Source: Carbonatibacter sp965199245
GTDB lineage: Bacteria > Pseudomonadota > Alphaproteobacteria > Kiloniellales > Kiloniellaceae
Assembly: GCA_965199245.1 (NCBI GenBank)
Contig: CBDAQP010000003.1
Coordinates: 372,001 to 436,000, forward strand
Direction of reading: 5' to 3'
Length of the DNA stretch: 64,000 nucleotides
The notes under the pieces were generated by a model, which was given only the letters and a program-made list of their open reading frames with translations, had not been told where the DNA came from and made no database searches. The translations under genes and the position numbers were made by a program. Below, one piece after another: positions 42,669 through 52,316 of the stretch (within the stretch, counting starts at the first letter, position 1; the number at the start of each line of letters is the position of its first letter).

Positions 42669-44335
42669 CAAGTCGTATTGCACTCCGGGAACCTGCAACT
42701 GTGATGAGACTTGCCCGATTGGGGTCTCTCCATCAATGTCGCCTGAGTTTTATGCGCCAGCTGACCCGCCGCATGGCGCGGGAAAAATGGATCTTTTCCC
42801 GTCGAACCTTTAACATTGATGATAAGTGCGTCGGCCATGCCGTCTATAGCGCACAGGGGCCTGAACGGATTTATTCCCTTGTGGCCTTTGCACATGACTT
42901 GCCGCCGGAACAACGATCTGACCGCGTCATTGCAGAGGCCTGGGATGCAACCTTTACCCTTTTTGACGGCGTGCCAACGGATCAGGATATTGAACGCCTG
43001 TCGCGCAATGTCCCCGCCCAGGAAGCTGGCCGGATCAGCGAAACAGAGCTGTCCCTGTCACGGGCCAATCGCTCCTGTCGCCTCTGGCGGCATGTGATCG
43101 ACCGGCTTGCACAGGGGAAACAGCCTGATCCTGACCGGATCGCCTCTGTTGGCTATCTGATGCGCACCACTGCGGTTTATGGATCGGGCAAGTTCGGGGC
43201 GGCAGATCGGGCCTTGATTGCAGAGCGCAGCGAAGCCCAGGCCCCCTTTCAGATCGAAATGCTATCGGTTTACCTCACACGTGCCTTTGTCCGTGATCTC
43301 GCCGAACAGATGGCCAAAATTCAAGGCGGCGCACAGGCCGTCAAGCTGGCCCCGGCAATAGCCAGAAAGCTGGGGATTGGGAATTCGACCGGGCTGGGCA
43401 TGGCTCCCTTTATTCTCAATCATCCTGTCCTGCTCAATAACTGGATCACAGCACGTGAAAAGGCAATCGCCACAGTTCGTGCGGTTGAAACCGCCACAGA
43501 CGCACAGATTGCCCTGTTTCGGGATCTATTACACCGCAGCCAACGGGCTGTCGCCTCCCGGGAGTCCGCACATCCTATCCAGATTAAAAAAATCGAGAGT
43601 CTTATAATAGACCTTGAGTGCCTGTGTGCATACCTGAACCAAAACACCCTTAAAACATCCTGTCCCTGGAATCAGTTAATCGACTGGTCGGCGCAAACCC
43701 TGTCAGAAGAAGGTCAGGAGTTCATCGCATCGCTTGTGCTTGAGCCTTATGGTGATCTGGTTGATGACTTCTCACGCCTGATGTCAGATGACGACTCAAT
43801 GGATTTTACCATTGATGGGGCCATGCCGGTTGCACGGGTGAGGGACCTGATCGAGGCCAGTTTTGGCTGGGCACTTGATCTGGACTGGCAAGCCCGGGAA
43901 AACTGCGCAAGGGTCTGGTATGTCTCCGAAGAAAAGCGTGAGCCACGACTGGGCGAGCGGTTTGAAGAAGACCTTGGCGACTATGAGCAACCACTTGCCC
44001 CGGCCCGTGATGCGGCGGCGGCCTATCTGGCCTTGCGTGATCGCAATGGCCCGGTGGCGGAATTTCTGCTCGAAAATCCTGAGCACAGGCATACGATCCG
44101 CCGTGCGCAGATGAGCCAATCCGCGCCCTATAGCGAAATTCTGGACAATACCATCAGTGCGCGTGTTCTGCCCGTTGATCTGCTTCGTGCCAAGTTGTCA
44201 TTTTTTGGCGCAACACACTTTGACCCCCGTTCGGATCGCTGGGTGCGTATCTGTATGTATGCAGGCGCACCCTACCCCGATGAACTCACAGAAGACAACG
44301 CAGACCTGTGGGTTTATCCAGAGGGATCACAATGA
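42665..44335 (+). CDS. Conserved hypothetical protein in catabolic operon
   Basis: I do not recognise this 556-residue soluble protein. It begins with a basic stretch, then FNIDDKCVGHAVYSAQGPER and an acidic, Arg-rich alpha-helical body. A central block reads VGYLMRTTAVYGSGKFGAAD and a late block GWALDLDWQARENCARVWYVS with EKREPR, suggesting two domains. No membrane helix, signal peptide or nucleotide-binding loop is visible. It overlaps the dipeptidase stop and the next start by 4 bases each, indicating tight co-translation and likely physical partnership with the DUF3726 protein. Confidence 0.75.
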   Translation: MTSRIALREPATVMRLARLGSLHQCRLSFMRQLTRRMAREKWIFSRRTFNIDDKCVGHAVYSAQGPERIYSLVAFAHDLPPEQRSDRVIAEAWDATFTLFDGVPTDQDIERLSRNVPAQEAGRISETELSLSRANRSCRLWRHVIDRLAQGKQPDPDRIASVGYLMRTTAVYGSGKFGAADRALIAERSEAQAPFQIEMLSVYLTRAFVRDLAEQMAKIQGGAQAVKLAPAIARKLGIGNSTGLGMAPFILNHPVLLNNWITAREKAIATVRAVETATDAQIALFRDLLHRSQRAVASRESAHPIQIKKIESLIIDLECLCAYLNQNTLKTSCPWNQLIDWSAQTLSEEGQEFIASLVLEPYGDLVDDFSRLMSDDDSMDFTIDGAMPVARVRDLIEASFGWALDLDWQARENCARVWYVSEEKREPRLGERFEEDLGDYEQPLAPARDAAAAYLALRDRNGPVAEFLLENPEHRHTIRRAQMSQSAPYSEILDNTISARVLPVDLLRAKLSFFGATHFDPRSDRWVRICMYAGAPYPDELTEDNADLWVYPEGSQ

Positions 44336-44958
44336 GTTATTCGCTCAACGAAGTTCAGGCCATGGCGAAGGGCGCAGTACGCGGGGCGGGGTATAGCTGG
44401 GGCCTTGCAGAAAGCACAGGGCGGGCGATCCGCTGGCTCTGTCGCTATGGAGTGGACGGCGTTGGCGCATTGGCGATCCTTCTGGAACAAAATCTGTCCG
44501 GCTGTTCCTTGCCCTTTGCGCCACAGGATTTCAAGGGCGACCAAAAAAGCCCCGCGCAAATTTGTCCCTTGCAGACCGGAACTGTCTTTTCTGACTTTTC
44601 TGAACAAAAAGGCCCTGAATTGACGATGAAGAATGTCTGCGTTCCGGTCTTGATGTTGCCTTTTATCGCCCGTGTTGCCCATCGACAGGGGCTGTGTCTG
44701 GTCGCAAGTTGCGATGGCATCCGCGCATCAACAAATGGGGCCATTCTTTGGCGCACACAGGACTTACCTGAAAAGGCTCAAACGTTTTCTGTCTGCATCG
44801 GCGATCCCGTTGGTCAGCCCTCTGCGACCTGCCACCGATCATTCGCCCTGGCTGGGGACTGGGAACGTCTCAACGATTTTGCACTGCGCACCTGTGCACC
44901 GGCCAGCGAAGAGTCCCGTTTGCGCGGGGCGGGGGCGGGTGTTTTGGATGACGACTAA
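44332..44958 (+). CDS. DUF3726 protein
   Basis: A 208-residue protein starting MSYSLNEVQAMAKGAVRGAG, YSWGLAESTGRAIRWLCRYG, then a domain with FIARVAHRQGLCLVASCDG and a Trp/Cys-containing C-terminus. The N-terminal block is characteristic of DUF3726. No enzymatic role is known. It is in the overlap chain from the ALDH gene (ATGA with the previous gene) and is followed after 12 bases by the Ldh-family dehydrogenase gene. Confidence 0.7.
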   Translation: MSYSLNEVQAMAKGAVRGAGYSWGLAESTGRAIRWLCRYGVDGVGALAILLEQNLSGCSLPFAPQDFKGDQKSPAQICPLQTGTVFSDFSEQKGPELTMKNVCVPVLMLPFIARVAHRQGLCLVASCDGIRASTNGAILWRTQDLPEKAQTFSVCIGDPVGQPSATCHRSFALAGDWERLNDFALRTCAPASEESRLRGAGAGVLDDD

Positions 44959-44970
44959 AGGAATGATAAC

Positions 44971-45981
44971 ATGATAAAAACCAGAACCCTGACCCTCGCC
45001 GCAATCGAAGATCTTTCTTTTCGTGCGCTTGTTGCCGCAGGCACGTCAGACGACAATGCCCGCCCCCTGGCACAAGCCACCGCCGCAACGGAGGCCGACG
45101 GCGTGGCCAGTCATGGGCTGGCCTATATTCCGATCTATTGCGAACACGTGCGCTGTGGTAAGGTTGACGGTCAGGCGGTGCCTGTCGTCTCCCGCCCCAC
45201 ACCCGCTGTGGTGAATGTTGATGCCAAAACAGGCTTTGCCCACCCTGCGATTGATTTGGGGTTTCAAGAGCTGCTGCCAACAGCACGGACGCAGGGTGTC
45301 GCGGTGCTGGCGATTAAAAACAGCTATAACTGCGGTATTCTGGGCTATCACACCGCGCGTCTGGCGCAGGCGGGCCTGGTCGGCATCGGTTTCACCAATG
45401 CCCCCGCTTCCATCGCACCGTCCGGTGGTGCAAAGCCCGTTGTCGGCACCAATCCTTTTTCCATTGCGGTTCCCGGGGCTGACAGAGACCCCGCTGTGTT
45501 GATTGACCAGAGTGCAAGCACAATCGCAAAAAGCGAGGTCATGAAATACGCCCGCGAAGACAAAACCATGCCCACAGGCTGGGCACTTGATCCGCATGGA
45601 AACCCGACCACAGACCCGAATATCGGGCTAAAGGGATCAATGGCTCCGTCAGGGGGTTACAAAGGCGTTGGCGTTGCCTTGTTGACCGAAATCATGGCAG
45701 CGGCCTTAACGGGTGCGACGCTGGGGATTCACGCCTCGCCTTTTTCCGGGACGGCGGGCGGTCCGCCAAAGACAGGCCAGTTTTTCATTGCCATTTCCCC
45801 CTCTGCAACAGCGGGGGCGGGCTTCGCCGGGAGCATTGCCACACTCGCCAGGGCTATCCATTCACAGGACGGTGCACATCTGCCCGGTGACGGGCGCGCG
45901 TCCAGGCGACTTTTGGCACGAAAAGACGGGGTAGCTGTCAATGTAACCACACTCGAAAAAATTGAGCACATCCTCAAATAA
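44971..45981 (+). CDS. Ldh-family NAD(P)H-dependent oxidoreductase
   Basis: A 336-residue protein of the malate/L-lactate dehydrogenase (YlbC/DpkA/ComC) fold. Motifs: TEADGVASHGLAYIP (catalytic His in SHG), NSYNCGILGYHTARLAQAGLV-type cofactor region, and PSGGAKPVVGTNPFSIAVP. Relatives reduce cyclic imines such as pyrroline-2-carboxylate or piperideine-2-carboxylate, or act on N-methylamino acids. In this cluster it could reduce or make such an imine. An exact substrate cannot be read from the sequence. Confidence 0.85.
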   Translation: MIKTRTLTLAAIEDLSFRALVAAGTSDDNARPLAQATAATEADGVASHGLAYIPIYCEHVRCGKVDGQAVPVVSRPTPAVVNVDAKTGFAHPAIDLGFQELLPTARTQGVAVLAIKNSYNCGILGYHTARLAQAGLVGIGFTNAPASIAPSGGAKPVVGTNPFSIAVPGADRDPAVLIDQSASTIAKSEVMKYAREDKTMPTGWALDPHGNPTTDPNIGLKGSMAPSGGYKGVGVALLTEIMAAALTGATLGIHASPFSGTAGGPPKTGQFFIAISPSATAGAGFAGSIATLARAIHSQDGAHLPGDGRASRRLLARKDGVAVNVTTLEKIEHILK

Positions 45982-46054
45982 AAAAACCGGATGCAAAGCA
46001 TCACAAACCTCACGTCAAACCAATAACCCAACACAGCTGAAGAGGAGGACTTTA

Positions 46055-47662
46055 ATGTTTACGGATAACAAAGACTCAGAGGACACCCTTGGCGGGTTCT
46101 CGCATGTGAACAAGCCGCTCTTCATCATTACAGGCGGTTTTATTGCGCTGTTTTGTCTTTACGCACTTATTGATCTTGACGGTCTGTCTGGTCTGATTGA
46201 TGCAGGCTTTGCCTGGTCAGCACAATGGTTCGGCTTGTGGTGGCAGATCCTGTTGCTGGCAACATTCCTGATTGGTTTGGCGATTACCGTGATGCCAGGG
46301 GCGAAAGCGAAACTTGGCAAGATGGAACATACGGAATTTAACCGGTTTCAATGGGGAGCCATGATTATGTGTACCCTGTTGGCTGGTGGTGGTGTCTTCT
46401 GGGCCGCTGGTGAGCCAATCGCGCACTTTCTGTCGCCTCCCCCCCTGTTTGACGTCGAGGCCAAATCTGCGGAGGCTGTGGGTGTGGCACTGGCGCAATC
46501 CTACCTGCACTGGGGTTTTCTGGCGTGGGCGATTTTGGGTGCATTGACGGCAATCATGCTGATGCACTATCACTATGAAAAGGGACTGCCTTTGGCTCCG
46601 CGTACCTTGCTTTATCCGCTGTTTGGCGATCGCGCCCTCAATGGCTGGATTGGTCTGGTTGCAGATGCCAGCTGTATTATTGCCGTTGTTGCCGGCACTG
46701 TTGGCCCAATCGGATTCCTGGGCCTACAGGTTTCCTATGGTTTAGAGGCCCTGTTCGGCATTAAAAACAGCTTTGCAACGCAAACGATTGTCATCCTTGG
46801 TCTGGTTGCGATCTATACGCTTTCTGCTGTGACTGGTCTGACAAAGGGCATTCAGTTCCTCAGCCGCGTGAATGTTATTTTGGCCGCTGGCCTCTTGCTC
46901 TTTGTGTTGATTGCCGGTCCAACGACCTTTATTTTTTCCGGCTTCTTTGACGGCATGGGCGTTTACCTTGGCAACTTTTTTCAACTGTCTATGTATCGCG
47001 GTGATGCAGGTCTGTTTGGTTCGCCGGGCTGGCTTGGCTGGTGGACGGTGTTTTTCTGGGGCTGGTTCATGGGTTATGGCCCGCTCATGGCCATGTTCAT
47101 TGCGCGTATTAGCCGGGGTCGTTCCATCCGTTCTATCATTATTCTACTGGCTATTGTTGCACCGATTGTCACGAATTTCTGGTTCACGATTGTCGGCGGG
47201 ACGGGTATTGCTTTTGAACTTGAAACACCAAATTCTGTGGCCAGGGCCTTTGAAGGCTTCAACCTGCCTGCGGCACTTTTAGCCATCACACAGAACCTGC
47301 CGATGGGTTTCCTTGTCTCGATCCTGTTCCTGATCCTGACAACCATCTTTGTCGCCACAACAGGTGACTCCATGACCTATGCGATCTCTGTTGCCATGTC
47401 GGGCGAAGACCGTTCCTCGACACCGGTTCGTGTCTTTTGGGGCGTTGCGATGGGTGCAATGGCCATCATCCTTATTTCCACGGGTTCAGGAGGGATCAGT
47501 AAACTCCAAAGCTTCATCGTGATCACGGCGGTTCCCGTTTCTTTGGTTCTTGTTCCGTCCCTGTGGGATGCTGTACGAATCACCCTGGAAAAAGGAAAAG
47601 AAGAAAAACAAAATGACTGGTTGAACGCTCGATCCTCCGAAACAGAGCCGGGCGAAAAATGA
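46055..47662 (+). CDS. BCCT-family betaine/carnitine/choline transporter
   Basis: A 535-residue transporter with twelve helices. The family Trp motif is intact (WWTVFFWGWFMGYGPLMAMF), with GGGVFWAAGEPIAHFLSPP early and an EEKQ-rich C-terminal tail. Members take up quaternary or N-methylated ammonium compounds with Na+ or H+. AGAGGAGGA precedes ATG 46055. Its place among peptide and sarcosine-oxidase genes implies import of the pathway's betaine-like substrate. Confidence 0.9.
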   Translation: MFTDNKDSEDTLGGFSHVNKPLFIITGGFIALFCLYALIDLDGLSGLIDAGFAWSAQWFGLWWQILLLATFLIGLAITVMPGAKAKLGKMEHTEFNRFQWGAMIMCTLLAGGGVFWAAGEPIAHFLSPPPLFDVEAKSAEAVGVALAQSYLHWGFLAWAILGALTAIMLMHYHYEKGLPLAPRTLLYPLFGDRALNGWIGLVADASCIIAVVAGTVGPIGFLGLQVSYGLEALFGIKNSFATQTIVILGLVAIYTLSAVTGLTKGIQFLSRVNVILAAGLLLFVLIAGPTTFIFSGFFDGMGVYLGNFFQLSMYRGDAGLFGSPGWLGWWTVFFWGWFMGYGPLMAMFIARISRGRSIRSIIILLAIVAPIVTNFWFTIVGGTGIAFELETPNSVARAFEGFNLPAALLAITQNLPMGFLVSILFLILTTIFVATTGDSMTYAISVAMSGEDRSSTPVRVFWGVAMGAMAIILISTGSGGISKLQSFIVITAVPVSLVLVPSLWDAVRITLEKGKEEKQNDWLNARSSETEPGEK

Positions 47663-47707
47663 TGTGAACAATCTCTGGAGCCACGCAACGACCAAAGGAG
47701 CACTCAA

Positions 47708-49246
47708 ATGTTTTTAGGGCAGAATGTTATTATTTCGATCAAAAAAATCCTGGGAGGCCTGTCGATCTTTTTCCTTTTGATGCTCAATAGCACGGTCAAC
47801 AGCGCAGAAATAACGGTTCGCATTCAGGGCGATTTCGGAAACCTTGATCCGGCCTTCTGGCAAGATCCAACCGACCTTTTATTTATCAACGCCATTTTCC
47901 CAAAGTTGATTGAATTTAAATCAGGCACCGAATGGGAATGGGAACTGTCAGCGGCACAATCTATCGAACAGGTCAATGATCTGACGATCAAATTCGTTTT
48001 GAAGCCAGGCTTGATGTGGACAAATGGCTACGGGGAAGTCACGGCTGAGGATGTGAAATATTCTTACGAACGGATGATTGACCCAAAACTGGATTCCCCC
48101 ATGAAAGGGGACTGGGCTGCGTTGGACAAGGTCGAAGTCACCGGAAAATATAGCGGCACCATTCACCTCAAGGAACCCTTTGCCCCCATGTGGACAAGCA
48201 CCTTGCCATTTTCTGGTGGGACAATTGTTTCAAAAGCGGCAACACAAAAGGCAGGCGGGAAATTCACAACCGATCCCGGTGCAACCGCCGGCCCTTATAA
48301 AATCGCCTCGTGGTCACCAAAAGAAAAAACGGTCCTGGTTCCCCATGACGGATGGAACGGTCAAAAAGCTGGTTTTGACAAAATCACACTGCGTCCAATC
48401 GCAGAACCCAAAGCAGCTGAATTGGCTTTTGAAGCCAATGAAATCGACTTCACCAAGGTTGAAAATTCTTCTGTCGGAAATTTTAAATCTGCCATGCCTG
48501 CGGGCGGTCAATTTGAAACCCTACCTTCTGCGGATTATTTGTGGCTTGGTATGAATATCGCGAACCCTGCCCTTTCCGACATCAGGGTCAGACAGGCCAT
48601 TTCCAAAGCAATCGATGTCAACGCCATTCTACAGGGGGCTTATTTTGGTGTCCCCGCACAATCAAATGGACTGGTTGCACCGGGCCTGTTGGGGTATCGC
48701 GAAACCACCCCGCCTGCCCGTGATCTTGAGGGTGCCCGGACCCTGATGGCAGAGGCTGGCGTGACAGGCCTTGATCTTGAACTCGAACTTCAAAACCGGG
48801 CGGAGCTGGTTACTGCGGCACAGATCATCCAGGCCAACCTGTCCGAAATTGGTGTGAACGTACAGATCAACCAACTGGACTCGGGGAGCTTTTGGAATGT
48901 CGCCTCCGAGAAAAAAGACAGGCTCCAACTGACGTTGAAAGCATATGCCAGCCCTCCTGATCCGTCATGGTCAACGCAGTGGTTTGTGAGCGGGCAAAAA
49001 TACATCTGGAACTGGGAATCGCTTGAAAATGAGGAATTTGACCAGCTTCATATCGATGCACTCAAGGAGTCAAATTCACAAAAACGGGCCACAATGTATC
49101 GCCGTATGCAAAAGATCATGGATGACTCAGCGGCGTTTGTGTGGATTCTCCACCCGACGACAGTATTGCTGTATCGCGATACACTTTCCCCCGGTCTTTA
49201 TCCCAACGGGCGGATGAAACTGGCTGATTTCAAGCCCGCAAGATAG
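47708..49246 (+). CDS. ABC transporter peptide-binding protein (family 5)
   Basis: A 512-residue extracytoplasmic solute-binding protein. The signal peptide is LGGLSIFFLLMLNSTVNSAE and the mature body shows the DppA/OppA pattern: NLDPAFWQDPTDLLFINAIF, ADVKYSYERMIDP-like EDVKYSYERMI, GTIHLKEPFAPM, VRQAISKAIDVNAI. It delivers oligopeptides or similar compounds to the permease encoded at 51378-54870. A stable hairpin follows at 49268, consistent with higher expression of this component. Confidence 0.9.
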   Translation: MFLGQNVIISIKKILGGLSIFFLLMLNSTVNSAEITVRIQGDFGNLDPAFWQDPTDLLFINAIFPKLIEFKSGTEWEWELSAAQSIEQVNDLTIKFVLKPGLMWTNGYGEVTAEDVKYSYERMIDPKLDSPMKGDWAALDKVEVTGKYSGTIHLKEPFAPMWTSTLPFSGGTIVSKAATQKAGGKFTTDPGATAGPYKIASWSPKEKTVLVPHDGWNGQKAGFDKITLRPIAEPKAAELAFEANEIDFTKVENSSVGNFKSAMPAGGQFETLPSADYLWLGMNIANPALSDIRVRQAISKAIDVNAILQGAYFGVPAQSNGLVAPGLLGYRETTPPARDLEGARTLMAEAGVTGLDLELELQNRAELVTAAQIIQANLSEIGVNVQINQLDSGSFWNVASEKKDRLQLTLKAYASPPDPSWSTQWFVSGQKYIWNWESLENEEFDQLHIDALKESNSQKRATMYRRMQKIMDDSAAFVWILHPTTVLLYRDTLSPGLYPNGRMKLADFKPAR

Positions 49247-49267
49247 CTCCGTGGCTTTGTTCCCTCC

Positions 49268-49293
49268 GGGGAAGCAGACCTGTCTGCTTCCCC
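49268..49293 (+). terminator. Strong stem-loop after binding-protein gene
   Basis: GGGGAAGCAGA and TCTGCTTCCCC form a perfect 11-bp stem with a CCTG loop, 22 bases after the stop at 49246. No T run follows, so it may be a stability element that protects the upstream mRNA or a partial terminator, giving more binding protein than permease. Confidence 0.65.
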
Positions 49294-49350
49294 GAGTGGA
49301 CACGGATCTGTCTTTGTCGTGTCTCCCTCGTGTTGAAAGATCATCATTCA

Positions 49351-51375
49351 ATGAACACCTCTCAAAACCCCGACCAAACACTCATCGACGAAGAATTCTA
49401 TATCCCCACGTCTGATGGCACCAGATTGGCGGCCCGCATATGGCGGCCCGCCACATCGCATCAAAAACCTGTCCCGGCTGTTTTGGAATACATTCCCTAT
49501 CGCAAACGCGACGGCACACGCCAGCGTGATGAAACACTCCACCCCGCCATTGCGCACAATGGTTACGCCTGCATTCGCGTTGATATGCGTGGAAGCGGCG
49601 ATTCACAGGGTGTACAGCTTGACGAATACCTGCCCATTGAACAGCAGGACGGCATTGATGTTGTCGAATGGCTCGCCGCTCAGGACTGGTGTACGGGGGC
49701 GGTTGGTATGTTTGGGCTGTCCTGGGGCGGCATTACCTCATTACAGGTGGCGGCTTTGGCTCCACCGGGGTTAAAGGCAATCATTCCTGTCGGGGCCAGC
49801 GTTGATCGTTATTATGACGATGGGGGCTATTTTCTCGGATGTCTTGCCGGTGAAACAGTTGGTTGGGGCGCGGTGATGTTCGGGTTGAACAGCCGCCCCC
49901 CTGATCCGGAAATTTATGGGGCAAACTGGAAAAAAGACTGGCTCAAGCGTCTTGACTCGACACCCTTGTTCCTGGAGCTGTGGCTCAACCATCAAAGACG
50001 CGATGACTACTGGCTACAAGGAACAGTCTGTACGGATTATAGCCGCATCAAGGTTCCGGTTTATGCGATGAGCGGCTGGAATGATTGCTGGCCCAACACA
50101 GTTCTGAGATTGGCTCAAAATCTGAAAGCCCCCTATAAGGGATTGAGCGGGGCCTGGGGTCATATGTACCCCAACGAAGCCATACCAGGGCCGGGCGCAA
50201 ACTTTGTCGGCGAGGCCACACGCTGGTTCGACCGCTGGTTGAAAGGCATTGAAAACGGTATCGACGATGAACCGCAACTGACCTGTTTTATCCAGAACCG
50301 CGCCGGCACGAATGCCCTGGACGATCAAAGAGACGGATACTGGGTGGATTTGACCGCATGGAACCCCGAAGAGGTTGATTATTCAAAATTCTATCTGAGC
50401 CAATATTCTATGGAAACGCACCCCGTTACGACGGGGGAAACGGTTCAGGTCACATCCCCGCTGTCGGTCGGTCAGACCTTGGGGGACTATATGCCACAGG
50501 CAAGTTCCATGAACCGCGCGGGGCTACCAGGCGACCAGCGTAGGGACGACGCCTTTTCACGCTGTTTCGACACCGCACCTTTAGAACAGCCATTGGACAT
50601 TATAGGGACGCCAAAAATTTCATTGAACCTGTCCTCTTCGGCAAACTGCGCGATGGTGGCGGTACGACTCTGTGATGTCAGCCCTGATGGAGACTCTGCC
50701 TTGATAACATATGGTGTTCTCAACCTTGCTCAACGCGCAGGGCGAGAAACACCACTCGAGGTCGTCGCAGGTCAAAACTATCAGGTTGATGTGCGTCTAA
50801 ACGATGTCGGGTATCGTGTGGCGCGGGGGCATCGTCTGCGTGTTGCCATTTCAAATAGTCTCTGGCCCATGGCCTGGCCGCTTCCCAAACGCCACTTTCT
50901 TTCACTGAACCTGTCCGGGTGCAGGTTGGATATTCCGCAGCCAGAATATTATCAAAGCGACTTACAACGCGATCTGTTTAAACCATCCACTGAAACCCCA
51001 CCCGGCGCAATAGACACAAAAAGGGGCGCAGGGTGTGTGCGCGAATGCCAATATGATCTCACAACCGATGAACATCATTATCGCATCTATAATGACTTTG
51101 GGGATGTCCTGACTCATTCGACGGGCATTTGTTCGGGTGGAGAGGTCGAAGAGATTTTCACGATCAAAGACCATGATCCCCTGTCTGCAAAGGCCAGCTA
51201 TCGTTTTGATTTTCACACCCGAAAATCTGATTGTGATCTACGGACAACAGGTCACCTGGACATGACCTGCGACGAAGACAGCTTCTTTATCCACGCGGTG
51301 TTACAGGCCTTTGACGGTGATGAATGCATTTTTGAACGGCGATGGGAGTCGTCGATCGACCGGGATGGATTTTAA
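49351..51375 (+). CDS. CocE/NonD alpha/beta-hydrolase
   Basis: A 674-residue member of the X-Pro dipeptidyl-peptidase/CocE family. The N-terminal alpha/beta fold has the serine nucleophile in FGLSWGGITSLQ, the Asp in MSGWNDCWPNTVL and the His in GAWGHMYPNEA. The C-terminal jelly-roll has VTSPLSVGQTLGDY and RGHRLRVAISNSLWP. Family members hydrolyse esters, Pro-peptides or beta-lactam side chains. Lacking a signal peptide, it is cytoplasmic and likely acts on the imported peptide. It lies between the binding-protein and permease genes, an unusual insertion. Confidence 0.85.
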   Translation: MNTSQNPDQTLIDEEFYIPTSDGTRLAARIWRPATSHQKPVPAVLEYIPYRKRDGTRQRDETLHPAIAHNGYACIRVDMRGSGDSQGVQLDEYLPIEQQDGIDVVEWLAAQDWCTGAVGMFGLSWGGITSLQVAALAPPGLKAIIPVGASVDRYYDDGGYFLGCLAGETVGWGAVMFGLNSRPPDPEIYGANWKKDWLKRLDSTPLFLELWLNHQRRDDYWLQGTVCTDYSRIKVPVYAMSGWNDCWPNTVLRLAQNLKAPYKGLSGAWGHMYPNEAIPGPGANFVGEATRWFDRWLKGIENGIDDEPQLTCFIQNRAGTNALDDQRDGYWVDLTAWNPEEVDYSKFYLSQYSMETHPVTTGETVQVTSPLSVGQTLGDYMPQASSMNRAGLPGDQRRDDAFSRCFDTAPLEQPLDIIGTPKISLNLSSSANCAMVAVRLCDVSPDGDSALITYGVLNLAQRAGRETPLEVVAGQNYQVDVRLNDVGYRVARGHRLRVAISNSLWPMAWPLPKRHFLSLNLSGCRLDIPQPEYYQSDLQRDLFKPSTETPPGAIDTKRGAGCVRECQYDLTTDEHHYRIYNDFGDVLTHSTGICSGGEVEEIFTIKDHDPLSAKASYRFDFHTRKSDCDLRTTGHLDMTCDEDSFFIHAVLQAFDGDECIFERRWESSIDRDGF

Positions 51376-51377
51376 GG

Positions 51378-52316
51378 ATGTTGATCTATACGGGACAAAG
51401 AATTCTTTTGGCATTTATGATTATCATGCTGGCTGTTGCCACCATGTTCATGATGATTCATGCCGTTCCGGGCGATCCCACCAATGTTATGCTTGGGCCG
51501 CGGGCAACACCTGAAATGAAGGAAGCCCTGCGGGCGAGATTACATCTTGATGATCCGATCATAAACCAGCTCTACTATTTCTTTCGCGGGATCATGCAGG
51601 GTGATTTTGGCTATGATCTGGTGTCCAGTCGCCCTGTGCGCGACATTGTTCTGGAACAGTTCCCCCACACACTTATTTTGGTGCTCAGTGCCCTGACGGT
51701 GTCTCTGATCGGGATTCCAGTCGGCAGTTCTGCCGCCCTTCATCCCGGTGGGGTGTTTGACCGCATTGTCGGTGTGCTCTCTATTTCAATCATCGCAATG
51801 CCACCTATTGTGGTTGGTTTGTATCTGCTGGTGTTTTTTTCGGTTTCGCTCGGATGGTTTCCCGTTATTGGCGCGGGCGACGAGGGCTGGCTGGACTATG
51901 CCTGGCATCTCGTCTTGCCTGTTCTCACCATTGGGTTGAGCTGGATTGGTTATATTTCCCGGGTTGTGCGCGCCTCGATGATTGAGGTGCTAAGCGATCA
52001 TCATGTGTCGATGGCCCGAGCCTTTGGACTGACAGAACGGGTCATAACACGCCGTTACGCGCTTAAAATCGCCGTTTTACCCGCCATTACGGTCATGGGG
52101 GTCAGCGTCGCCTTTATTTTATCCAGTGCCGTCATCACCGAAATCATTTTTTCAAGACCTGGAATTGGAAAGTTGATTTACGACTCCGTGGTCAGTCGAA
52201 ATTATCCGCTTGTGATGGGGGCAGTTTTATTCAGCACAATTTTTATTGTCGTCGGGGCGACCATTGCTGATCTGGTCAATGCCGTGCTCGACCCCCGGGC
52301 GCGTAAGGACAAATAA
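51378..52316 (+). CDS. ABC transporter permease (DppB type)
   Basis: A 312-residue inner-membrane protein with six helices. The start is ATG 51378, where AAGGATG also gives the ribosome site; the frame upstream is the tail of the hydrolase gene. Motifs: ATMFMMIHAVPGDPTNVML and the EAA loop (MARAFGLTERVITRRYALK) that docks to the ATPase. With the next gene it forms the translocation pathway for peptides. It ends one base into the next start. Confidence 0.9.
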   Translation: MLIYTGQRILLAFMIIMLAVATMFMMIHAVPGDPTNVMLGPRATPEMKEALRARLHLDDPIINQLYYFFRGIMQGDFGYDLVSSRPVRDIVLEQFPHTLILVLSALTVSLIGIPVGSSAALHPGGVFDRIVGVLSISIIAMPPIVVGLYLLVFFSVSLGWFPVIGAGDEGWLDYAWHLVLPVLTIGLSWIGYISRVVRASMIEVLSDHHVSMARAFGLTERVITRRYALKIAVLPAITVMGVSVAFILSSAVITEIIFSRPGIGKLIYDSVVSRNYPLVMGAVLFSTIFIVVGATIADLVNAVLDPRARKDK

